Assembly: GCA_023390875.1 (NCBI GenBank)
Contig: JAEWCA010000248.1
Span: 1-6,796, forward strand
Source: Actinomycetes bacterium
Lineage (GTDB): Bacteria; Actinomycetota; Actinomycetes; Actinomycetales; Cellulomonadaceae
DNA: 6,796 nucleotides
Direction of reading: 5' to 3'
The stretch's first letter is position 1. Each line of letters begins with the position of its first letter. Positions 1-5,913 of this stretch are shown in pieces. The notes under the pieces are model-generated. The model had not been told where the DNA came from, searched no databases, and saw nothing but the letters and a program-made list of their open reading frames with translations. A program made the position numbers and the translations under genes.

Positions 1-1
1 C

Positions 2-61
2 GACTCCTACCGGCTCAAGAACCGCGACCTCGGCCGCCCACCCGCGGCCGCCACCGACTGA
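2..61 (+). CDS. istB: C-terminal end of an IS21-type IstB ATPase (partial)
   Basis: Only the last 19 codons and the TGA stop (59-61) are inside the window; the gene begins upstream. The visible tail contains SYRLKNRDLGR followed by an Ala/Pro-rich end, which resembles the C-terminus of IstB, the AAA+ helper ATPase of IS21-family transposition. IstB regulates target choice and activates the IstA transposase. The strongest support is context: the stop codon lies 65 bases before what looks like the IS right end, where IS21 elements carry istB. The fragment is too short to show any ATPase motif, so the family call rests on the tail and the terminal repeats together. Confidence 0.6.
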   Translation, partial: DSYRLKNRDLGRPPAAATD

Positions 62-74
62 CCACACCACGAGA

Positions 75-122
75 GGGGTTCACTTTCGACCGTCGCCAGG
101 GGGTTCATTTTCAGCCGTCGTT
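75..122 (+). repeat. Tandem terminal repeats of the IS21-type end
   Basis: Two 23-base units, 75-97 and 100-122, begin 25 bases apart and match at 18 of 23 positions. The conserved parts are GGGGTTCA, TTTC and CCGTCG. They are probably transposase binding sites of the IS right end; further copies may lie at the unseen left end in inverted orientation. Confidence 0.7.
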
Positions 123-197
123 GACACCGCGATCGGTCTGTGGCTCGAGTGCGGATCTTCAAGGTAGGCCGCATCTCGATGCCCCGCAGCACTGGCG

Positions 198-3100
198 CTA
201 CGCCTGCATGTCCACGAACCGTGAGTAGTGCCCTTGGAAGGCCACCACGAGCGTGTCGGTCGGGCCGTTTCGGTGCTTGGCCACGATCACGTCGGCCTCT
301 CCAGCACGCGGCGACTCCTTCTCGTAGGCGTCCTCGCGGTGCAGCAGGATGACGATGTCGGCGTCCTGCTCGATGCTGTTGTGGACGGCGATGCCGTTCG
401 CGACGAAGTTGTGGGTGCCGAGCACGGTCGCGTCGTAGACGGGCTGCTCCCCCAGCGGCTCGATGGCGACGACCTGGTCCCACAGCACGTCGTTGACCGC
501 CATGATCTCGAGCTCCTCACTCTCGAGGACCTCCGCGATCCGACCCAACCGCTGCCGCGACGGCGAGTGCTTCCACAGCGCGGACCCGCAGAACTGGGTG
601 CCGATCGCCTCGGCGAACTCGCGGTGCGTCATGCCACGCTCGGTCAGGAGGGCGCGGACGTCGTCCCAGATCGCGCGCGGGACGGTGTCGACGTTCGTGT
701 TGCCGCGCGTCGCCAGGACGATCTGCAACAGGCGCTCCGCCTGGATGCCGCGCGCGCCGTGGACGCCGATCTCCTGGAGGAAGCGACGCTGGTCGTCGAC
801 CCCGGAGATGTCGAGCGTGTACCCGGCGCGGTAGGCGGCCTTCTTCGTCGCGGTCCGGACGCGGGTCGAGATGCCGAACCGCAGCAGCAGCCGCGACAGG
901 TCGTCGACCAGGCGTCGCGAGGTCGACGCGTAGTAGATGCGACCACCGCGGCCGTTGGCGTGGACCGTGACCGAGCCGTCGGTGGCCCAGATGTGCCGGA
1001 GGAACAGCGCGATCTGCTCCTTGGGCAGGTGGAACACGGACTCGGGCACGAACTTCTCGTGACTGCGGGCTCCGAACAGCCCGAAGTCGTCGAGCCACTC
1101 GGCGATCGGGTTCCGCTTCCCATGGGTCAGCCGGTAAGGCGCGGGGAGGCGCAGCGTCGTCACCCGGGCAGCGGCGTAGTCGTCGCGGATCGGCGTGATC
1201 CCGAACGCGCCTGCCGCCTCGCTGACGATCGACAGGTTGGCCTCGTCGATCGATGCGTACCGGACCGGTTGCCGCCGCACGAACGAGCCGTCCCCGAGCA
1301 GGTGGGCGAGCATGATGACCTTGCGGTCGTCCCACGCGGCCCGTCGCTCCGGACCGGGAACGTGTCGGGGCACAGCGAGGCGCGAACCGACCTCCAGCTC
1401 ACCGAGCGGCGTCCACCCCTCGTAGGTCAGGAACGGGTGGTTCGCGGTCGCGGTGACCTCCTTCCCGGAGGCCAGCCGGAGCCGGTACACCGGCTTGGTC
1501 CCCGTCGGGAACACGTGCGTCAGGTCTCGGCGGACGTACTGCAGCCGGTCGTCGAGCGCCCACACCGGCACGTCCTTCGCGCCCAGCGCGTACAGCTCAC
1601 CGAGCGTGGTCTCGGCGCCGGTGTCGGCACGGAGGATGCGGGTGTCCTCGGTCAGGCAGCCCGACTCACGAAGGTCGCTCATCTGCGGCCGCTTGTCCGT
1701 GCGCTGCTCCGCACCACGGTTCAGCTGCGACAGAGCAATGACGGGGACCTGCAGCTCCTTCGCGAGCAGCTTGAGCGCACGCGAGAACTCCGAGACCTCC
1801 TGCTGGCGCGACTCGACGCGCTTTCCCGACGACATGAGCTGCAGGTAGTCGATGATGACGAGCTTCAGGTCGTGCTTCTGCTTGAGCCGCCGGCACTTGG
1901 CGCGGATCTCCATGAGCGACATGTTGGGCGAGTCGTCGATGAACAGCGGCGCCTCGGAGATCTTGCCCATGGTCGCGGCGATCTTGGCCCAGTCGTCCTC
2001 GCCCATCTGACCGGTGCGCAGCTTCTGCAGGTGCACCCGCGCCTCGGCGGAGAGAAGACGCATCGTGATCTCGTTGCGGCTCATCTCGAGCGAGAAGACG
2101 ACGGACGTCAGGTTGTGCTTGATCGCCGCGGACCGGGCGATGTCGATGCCCAACGTCGAGTTGTGCGTCGGGATCATCGACCGGCTAGCGAGGTACAGGT
2201 GCGAGAAGTGCGCGATCTCGACGCAGCGCACGGGCACGCTCTCGATCGGCTCGACCGAGACGATGAACCGCTCGGTGAGCCGCGGGGTCGACTGCTGACG
2301 ACGGTCCTTGTGGACGAGCCGCTTGCGCTCGAGCGCGAAGACGTCGTCGTCCGTCGTGAACGTGATGGTGAAGCACGTCGACGACGCGGCGGAGCGTCCT
2401 CGCACCGTCTTCGTCGACCAGCCGGTGCGGTACCCGAGCGAGTGCACGAGCTCGCGGACGTCGGTCGCGAGGCGCTCGCTCGTCAGCCCGATCTGCACCG
2501 AGCCGGTCGGGTTCACGGTGCCCTCGGTGTCGAGCAGACCGGCGAGCAGCTCACGCCGCTGCGCCTCGCTCGCACGGAGGTACTCGGCCGGGATGTGCTT
2601 GTCGCCGAGAACCCCGACGGCCCGCAGCCGGTCGTCCAGCAGGGCGACAGGAACGTCGAGTCCCCGGCCTTCGATCCGCATCGCGATCTCGGGGTCGGCG
2701 CTCGTGAACCGCGCGGAGGCGGCGTGGCCGTCGCCGAGCCACACGCCCAGCACGTACGGGTCGACGAGCAGGTCCGCGTCGGGCAGTCGGAGGGCAGCCG
2801 CGTTGTCGACGGAGTGGTTCGCGCGCCGGTCGGCCGTCGCGCAGCGCACGGTCTCGTGGATCTGCTCGGTGGTCCGCACCGTCGGCGTCCCGCGGTCGGG
2901 GCGGCGGCGGTCGGCACGCGTGCGCGTCTCCCACTGGTGCTCGGCGTCGGCGACGATCGTCGTCCCGTCGTCGAACGTCACGCGGTAGCAGGGCCGTCCG
3001 GTCATGACGGGGGTCGCGGCGACGACCCGGGTGGCCGTGCCGTCGGCGGCCATCAGGAGGTCGCCGACCTGCACCTCGCCCATCGTCGTCCAGCCGGTCG

Positions 3101-3839
3101 GCGTGGCGAGCGGGGTGTCGAGCGCAAGGGCCTTGCCGATGGCGGGACGGGCGGCGAGCACGATCATCTGCCCCGGGTGCAGGCCGTTGGTCAGCCGGTC
3201 GAGGTCCGCGAACCCCGTCGGGACGCCCGTCATGCCCTCCTGGCGGTGGCCGGCCGCCTCGATCTCGTCGACCGCGCCGCCGATGATGTCGCCGAGGATC
3301 AGGTAGTCCTCGGACGTGCGGCGCTCGGTGACGGCGTAGACCTCGGCCTGGGCGTTGTTGACGATCTCGTCGACGTCGCCGCCGTCGGTGCCGTAGCCGA
3401 GCTGGACGATGCGGGTGCCGGCCTCGACGAGCTTGCGCAGCACGGCCCGCTCGCGCACGATCCGCGCGTAGTAGCCGGCGTTGGCGGCGGTGGGGACGGA
3501 GGAGATGAGGGTGTGCAGGTAGGGCGCGCCGCCGATGCGGCCGATCTCGCCGCGCTTGGTGAGCTCGTCGGCGACGGTGATGGCGTCGGCCGGCTCACCT
3601 CGGCCGTACAGGTCGAGGATCGAGTCGTAGATGACCTCGTGCGCGGGCCGGTAGAAGTCGGTGCCGCGGAGCTGCTCGATGACGTCGGCGATGGCGTCCT
3701 TCGAGATCATCATGCCGCCGAGCACGCTGCGCTCGGCGTCGAGGTCCTGCGGCGGGGTCCGGTCGAAGCCGGCGTTGCCGCGGCCCGGGTCGGCCGGCAT
3801 GCCGTACTCGAGGTCCTCGATCGTCACTGCACTCCCCAT
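198..3839 (-). CDS. dnaB: Replicative DNA helicase DnaB precursor with two inteins
   Basis: This is the hexameric replicative helicase that unwinds DNA ahead of the fork. The precursor is 1213 residues; the exteins (1-236, 561-727, 1155-1213) join to 462 residues, the normal DnaB length. The N-terminal DnaB domain covers about 28-130 (DLDAERSVLGGM, then GGAPYLHTLISSVPTAANA). The RecA-like domain contains the Walker A loop AARPAIGK/ST, split by intein 1, Walker B LVIIDYLQLMS, ALSQLNRGAEQR, MSDLRESG followed by intein 2, and a final AKHRNGPT with the likely arginine finger. ATG at 3839 has no Shine-Dalgarno. An in-frame GTG at 3827, four bases after GGGGAG, would give 1209 residues; the sequence does not settle which is used. 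No clear terminator follows the stop before the IS end. Confidence 0.96.
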   Translation of the reverse strand: MGSAVTIEDLEYGMPADPGRGNAGFDRTPPQDLDAERSVLGGMMISKDAIADVIEQLRGTDFYRPAHEVIYDSILDLYGRGEPADAITVADELTKRGEIGRIGGAPYLHTLISSVPTAANAGYYARIVRERAVLRKLVEAGTRIVQLGYGTDGGDVDEIVNNAQAEVYAVTERRTSEDYLILGDIIGGAVDEIEAAGHRQEGMTGVPTGFADLDRLTNGLHPGQMIVLAARPAIGKALALDTPLATPTGWTTMGEVQVGDLLMAADGTATRVVAATPVMTGRPCYRVTFDDGTTIVADAEHQWETRTRADRRRPDRGTPTVRTTEQIHETVRCATADRRANHSVDNAAALRLPDADLLVDPYVLGVWLGDGHAASARFTSADPEIAMRIEGRGLDVPVALLDDRLRAVGVLGDKHIPAEYLRASEAQRRELLAGLLDTEGTVNPTGSVQIGLTSERLATDVRELVHSLGYRTGWSTKTVRGRSAASSTCFTITFTTDDDVFALERKRLVHKDRRQQSTPRLTERFIVSVEPIESVPVRCVEIAHFSHLYLASRSMIPTHNSTLGIDIARSAAIKHNLTSVVFSLEMSRNEITMRLLSAEARVHLQKLRTGQMGEDDWAKIAATMGKISEAPLFIDDSPNMSLMEIRAKCRRLKQKHDLKLVIIDYLQLMSSGKRVESRQQEVSEFSRALKLLAKELQVPVIALSQLNRGAEQRTDKRPQMSDLRESGCLTEDTRILRADTGAETTLGELYALGAKDVPVWALDDRLQYVRRDLTHVFPTGTKPVYRLRLASGKEVTATANHPFLTYEGWTPLGELEVGSRLAVPRHVPGPERRAAWDDRKVIMLAHLLGDGSFVRRQPVRYASIDEANLSIVSEAAGAFGITPIRDDYAAARVTTLRLPAPYRLTHGKRNPIAEWLDDFGLFGARSHEKFVPESVFHLPKEQIALFLRHIWATDGSVTVHANGRGGRIYYASTSRRLVDDLSRLLLRFGISTRVRTATKKAAYRAGYTLDISGVDDQRRFLQEIGVHGARGIQAERLLQIVLATRGNTNVDTVPRAIWDDVRALLTERGMTHREFAEAIGTQFCGSALWKHSPSRQRLGRIAEVLESEELEIMAVNDVLWDQVVAIEPLGEQPVYDATVLGTHNFVANGIAVHNSIEQDADIVILLHREDAYEKESPRAGEADVIVAKHRNGPTDTLVVAFQGHYSRFVDMQA
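378..1658 (-). other. DnaB intein 2: class 1 intein with LAGLIDADG endonuclease
   Basis: This 427-residue intein sits after MSDLRESG, the classic DnaB-b insertion site also used in other bacterial DnaB inteins. It has the class 1 set: Cys1 (CLTEDTRIL), block B TANH at 71-74, block F VYDATV followed by THNFVANG (407-422), terminal VHN (425-427) and a Ser +1 residue. The homing endonuclease has both LAGLIDADG helices intact: MLAHLLGDG (116-124, Asp123) and FLRHIWATDG (219-228, Asp227). Residues about 330-382, including LTERGMTHREFAEAIG, look like a helix-turn-helix and probably help DNA recognition. Base composition and codon choice match the host gene, suggesting long residence. Both splicing and endonuclease activities are predicted from motifs only. 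Confidence 0.94.
2160..3131 (-). other. DnaB intein 1: class 3 intein in the Walker A loop
   Basis: This 324-residue intein interrupts the P-loop between the Lys and Ser of GK/ST. It begins with Ala (ALALDTPLATPTGW), not Cys or Ser, so a class 1 N-terminal acyl shift is impossible. It carries the class 3 Trp-Cys-Thr set: Trp67 in block B (ADAEHQW), Cys303 in block F (VRCVEI) and Thr322 in the terminal IPTHN, with Asn324 last and Ser as the +1 residue. Cys303 should be the first nucleophile. A LAGLIDADG endonuclease lies inside, with motifs YVLGVWLGDG (126-135) and LLAGLLDTEG (195-204). Only 59 residues separate the motifs, and the second catalytic acid is Glu203 instead of the usual Asp. Mycobacterium smegmatis DnaB has a related intein in its P-loop. 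Splicing is required for ATPase activity because the intein separates P-loop residues. Confidence 0.93.
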
Positions 3840-3848
3840 CGCCGGTTG

Positions 3849-3864
3849 TCGAACACATGTTCTA
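3849..3864. promoter_or_regulatory. LexA-type SOS box upstream of dnaB
   Basis: TCGAACACATGTTCTA contains a perfect GAAC-N4-GTTC core at 3851-3862, the core recognised by LexA in Gram-positive bacteria and actinobacteria. The flank is TC on one side and TA, not GA, on the other, so it is a good but imperfect long match. It lies 10 bases upstream of the dnaB ATG and overlaps a candidate -10 hexamer, a position where a repressor would block initiation. The MATE start is about 280 bases away. Binding is inferred from sequence. Confidence 0.6.
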
Positions 3865-3887
3865 ACGAGGGTCCGACATTGGGTCGA
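3859..3887 (-). promoter_or_regulatory. Candidate dnaB promoter
   Basis: Read on the minus strand, TCGACC (3887-3882, 4 of 6 to TTGACA) and TAGAAC (3864-3859, 4 of 6 to TATAAT) are separated by 17 bases. Transcription would start near 3852, leaving a leader of about 12 bases before ATG 3839 or about 25 before GTG 3827. The -10 overlaps the SOS box. Both hexamers are weak matches in a GC-rich background, so this is a suggestion only. Confidence 0.3.
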
Positions 3888-3983
3888 TCCACGCTCTGGC
3901 GAGGGCATCCGCACGCCTCGCACCCGCGACGGTAGAGGTCCCGGAAGGCCGTGCCAAACCGCCGCCCGAGAGGCTGTGGGAGC

Positions 3984-4144
3984 CTGTCCAGGATCTGTGG
4001 ACCGCCTGGGGAAACCTGTGCGTGTGGCTGTGGACGATGTCCGAAACTGTCCACAGACCGTGGACAGTGGTGTGGAAAGAGCGCGGATCTGGGGCGCTCG
4101 GGTGCGGTCCACGGGCGCAAACGCTGTGCACCGGCTGTGGATGC
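3984..4144. promoter_or_regulatory. Cluster of DnaA-box-like motifs between dnaB and the MATE gene
   Basis: Compared with TTGTCCACA or its complement TGTGGACAA, the region holds CTGTCCACA at 4047-4055 and TGTGGACGA at 4029-4037 (8 of 9 each). TGTGGACCG at 3996-4004, CGTGGACAG at 4059-4067 and TGTGGAAAG at 4071-4079 match at 7 of 9, and TGTGGATGC at 4136-4144 matches 7 of 9 to TGTGGATAA. Weaker ones lie at 3984 and 4105. No copy is a perfect box. The clustering beside a replication gene suggests DnaA binding, for regulation or titration. There is no dnaA or dnaN here, so this is not evidence of the chromosomal origin. Confidence 0.45.
4047..4067. repeat. Perfect 8-base inverted repeat, CTGTCCAC/GTGGACAG
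   Basis: CTGTCCAC (4047-4054) and GTGGACAG (4060-4067) are exact reverse complements separated by AGACC. The arms coincide with two DnaA-box-like motifs facing each other, so the site could be a paired DnaA site or an operator for another dimeric regulator of either flanking gene. Confidence 0.6.
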
Positions 4145-5496
4145 GAGAAAGGTTGGCCGAGATTTCATCTGTCGGACATCCGCGGTCCAGCGTCGACCGT
4201 CAGATCCTGGCGCTCGCCGTCCCGGCGCTCGGCGCGCTCGTCGCCGAGCCGCTGTTCGTGCTCGTCGACTCGGCCGTCGTCGGGCACCTCGGCACCGCGC
4301 CGCTGGCCGGTCTGGCGCTCGCGTCGACGTTGCTCGTCACGGTCGTCGGCCTGTGCGTGTTCCTCGCCTACGCGACGACCGCGGCCGTGTCCCGCCGTCT
4401 CGGCGCGGGCGACCGGGCCGGCGCGATGCAGGTCGGCATGGACGGCATGTGGCTCGCGCTCGGCATCGGCGTGGTGCTCGGCGCCGCCACCTGGGTCGCC
4501 GCTCCGTGGCTGGTGTCCGCGCTCGGCGCGGACGGCGAGGTCGCCCACCAGGCAGTCACGTACCTGCGCTGGTCGGCGCCCGGCCTGCCCGGGATGCTGC
4601 TGGTCCTCGCGTCGACCGGTGCATTGCGCGGACTGCAGGACACGCGCACCCCGCTCGGCGTCGCCACGGCGGGCGCGGTGGTCAACGCGGTGCTCAACGT
4701 GGTGCTCGTCTACGGCGCTCATCTGGGCATCGCCGGTTCCGGGCTGGGTACGGCGCTCACGCAGCTCGCGATGGGTGCCGTGCTCGCCGCGGTCGTGGTG
4801 CGTGGTGCGCGCGAGGCGGGCGCACGGATCTCGCCGCACGCGGCCGGCCTGTGGGCGAACGCGCGCGCGGGTGCGCCGCTGTTCGTGCGGACGCTGTCGC
4901 TGCGGGCCGCGATCCTCCTCACGGTCTGGGTCGCGACCGGGCTCGGGGCGGTCGCGCTGGCCGGCCACCAGGTGGTCAACGCCGTCTGGGGGCTCGCCGC
5001 GTTCGCGCTCGACGCCCTCGCGATCGCCGCGCAGGCGCTCGTCGGGCACGCGCTCGGCGCCGCGGACGTCGTGCGGACGCGGGCGGTGCTGCGGCGCACC
5101 CTGCAGTGGGGCGTCGGTGCCGGGGCGGTGCTCGGCATCGTCGTCGGCGGTGCCTCCTTCGTGTACGTCCGGCTGTTCACGACCGATCCCGCCGTGCGGC
5201 ACGCCGCCGTCGCTGCGCTGGTCGTCGCGGCGGTGACGATGCCGATGGCGGGCTGGGTGTTCGTGCTCGACGGGGTGCTCATCGGTGCGGGTGACGGTCG
5301 CTTCCTCGCGTGGGCGGGCGTGGTGACGCTGGCGGTGTACGTGCCGTTCGCGCTCGCGGTGCGGGCGTGGGCTCCCGGCGGTGCGGTGGGTCTGGCGTGG
5401 TTGTGGGCGGCGTTCGCGGGCGTCTTCATGCTCTCGCGCGCGGTCACGACGGGGTGGAGGGCACGCGGCAACGCGTGGATGGTGACGGGCGCGTAG
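4141..5496 (+). CDS. MATE-family multidrug/toxin exporter, DinF type
   Basis: This 451-residue protein is almost entirely hydrophobic, with a length and segment pattern fitting the 12 transmembrane helices of the MATE family. These inner-membrane antiporters expel drugs or toxic compounds using a proton or sodium gradient. Family-like stretches are AVPALGALVAEPLFVLVDSA (26-45), with Asp43 in helix 1 as the likely ion-coupling residue, the loop RRLGAGD (85-91), GALRGLQDTRTPLG (160-173) and GIAGSGLGTALTQ (196-208). This style of protein is commonly annotated MATE/DinF in actinobacteria. ATG 4141 is the best start because the mature-like N-terminus follows soon after, but no Shine-Dalgarno precedes it; GTG 4126 is an in-frame alternative. 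It diverges from dnaB. Substrate cannot be told from sequence. Confidence 0.92.
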   Translation: MRERLAEISSVGHPRSSVDRQILALAVPALGALVAEPLFVLVDSAVVGHLGTAPLAGLALASTLLVTVVGLCVFLAYATTAAVSRRLGAGDRAGAMQVGMDGMWLALGIGVVLGAATWVAAPWLVSALGADGEVAHQAVTYLRWSAPGLPGMLLVLASTGALRGLQDTRTPLGVATAGAVVNAVLNVVLVYGAHLGIAGSGLGTALTQLAMGAVLAAVVVRGAREAGARISPHAAGLWANARAGAPLFVRTLSLRAAILLTVWVATGLGAVALAGHQVVNAVWGLAAFALDALAIAAQALVGHALGAADVVRTRAVLRRTLQWGVGAGAVLGIVVGGASFVYVRLFTTDPAVRHAAVAALVVAAVTMPMAGWVFVLDGVLIGAGDGRFLAWAGVVTLAVYVPFALAVRAWAPGGAVGLAWLWAAFAGVFMLSRAVTTGWRARGNAWMVTGA

Positions 5497-5503
5497 GGGC
5501 TGT

Positions 5504-5539
5504 GGTCGGCTCGCGGTGGACGAAGGTCCTCGGCCGACC
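5504..5539 (+). terminator. Two-tier hairpin after the MATE gene
   Basis: GGTCGGC (5504-5510) pairs with GCCGACC (5533-5539), and inside it GGAC (5518-5521) pairs with GTCC (5526-5529) around a GAAG loop. It begins eight bases after the MATE stop. No U tract follows, which is common for actinobacterial terminators but leaves the function uncertain. Confidence 0.45.
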
Positions 5540-5717
5540 CACCGGCCTGCCGCGCAGCAGCACCGGGCGTCGCCCGTCGCCGGAGATCCGTGCCGGAGAA
5601 GCAGCGCCGCGGCACCGGCCGTCGTCCCGTCGCTGTAAATCCGTTCCGGATCCCGCGCCCGTCGGGCAGTGTTCACCCCTGCCACGCGACAGCCGCGCCC
5701 AGAGAAGGAGGACCGCG

Positions 5718-5843
5718 TTGACCCGCTGCACGAGCATCTGCCGGTCCACCGACCGCATCGAACACACCCTGCACGGCTACCTGTTCGCCGAGCCCCGCCT
5801 CCACGTCATGCGCACGTCGCGCCGGAGAGCCCCCACGCACTGA
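5718..5843 (+). CDS. Small 41-residue protein, function unknown
   Basis: A TTG start at 5718 is preceded by AGAAGGAGG (5703-5711) with a six-base gap, a near-ideal ribosome binding site, and all but two codons (GAA, AGA) end in G or C. The product begins MTRCTSICRSTDRIEHTL and ends in a basic RTSRRRAPTH tail; it has Cys4 and Cys8, no transmembrane helix and no signal peptide. I do not recognise the family. It follows 221 bases without an obvious gene after the MATE stop and precedes a hairpin and a tRNA-like element, so it could also be a leader peptide. The unusual start codon is the main reason for caution. Confidence 0.5.
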   Translation: MTRCTSICRSTDRIEHTLHGYLFAEPRLHVMRTSRRRAPTH

Positions 5844-5864
5844 CCTGCACCGCCAGGCTGTCGA

Positions 5865-5895
5865 GGGCCGTTCCCCGGACACGAGGGGACGGCCC
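5865..5895 (+). terminator. Strong hairpin after the 41-residue gene
   Basis: GGGCCGT (5865-5871) plus CCCC (5873-5876) pair with GGGG (5885-5888) plus ACGGCCC (5889-5895): 11 base pairs with a single bulged T and an eight-base loop. It starts 22 bases after the small gene's stop and is followed by ATTCGTCGT, not a clean U tract. It could be a terminator or attenuator, or separate the small gene from the tRNA-like element. Confidence 0.45.
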
Positions 5896-5913
5896 ATTCG
5901 TCGTCCCCGCCAC

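Larger units (their letters stand above)
1..126 (+). mobile_element. Right end of an IS21-family insertion sequence
   Basis: After the istB stop come two tandem copies of a terminal motif, GGGGTTCA-YTTTC-NN-CCGTCG, at 75-97 and 100-122. The element appears to end at TTGACA (121-126), giving the terminal CA dinucleotide expected of IS21 elements, which end in 5'-TG...CA-3'. IS21-family ends are known to carry several repeats that bind the transposase. The left end, istA and most of istB are outside the window, so the target duplication cannot be checked. The element sits 71 bases from the dnaB stop and does not break dnaB. The exact boundary is inferred. Confidence 0.7.

Noticed and set aside
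171..182. GCATCTCGATGC hairpin as a dnaB terminator
   Set aside because: Only four base pairs around a tetraloop, with no U tract; too weak to call.
228..3935. 1235-codon open frame on the plus strand
   Set aside because: It is exactly antisense to dnaB, gives a low-complexity Arg/Val/Asp-rich product with no recognisable domain, and reflects the high GC content.
3840..4112. N-terminal extension of dnaB to an upstream ATG at 4112
   Set aside because: The frame stays open but the extra 91 residues do not look like DnaB, no ribosome binding site supports it, and it would cover the SOS and DnaA-like motifs.
3984..4144. Chromosomal oriC
   Set aside because: Actinobacterial oriC normally lies between dnaA and dnaN, neither of which is here; there is no AT-rich unwinding element and no perfect DnaA box.
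5626..5660. CTGTAAA resembling a tRNA-Tyr anticodon loop, near GTTCCGGATCCC
   Set aside because: The flanking bases do not form an anticodon stem and no T-arm or acceptor stem sits at the right distance.
4165..5685. 506-codon open frame on the minus strand
   Set aside because: Antisense shadow of the MATE gene; the translation is Arg/His/Glu-rich with no domain, and the plus-strand protein is clearly real.
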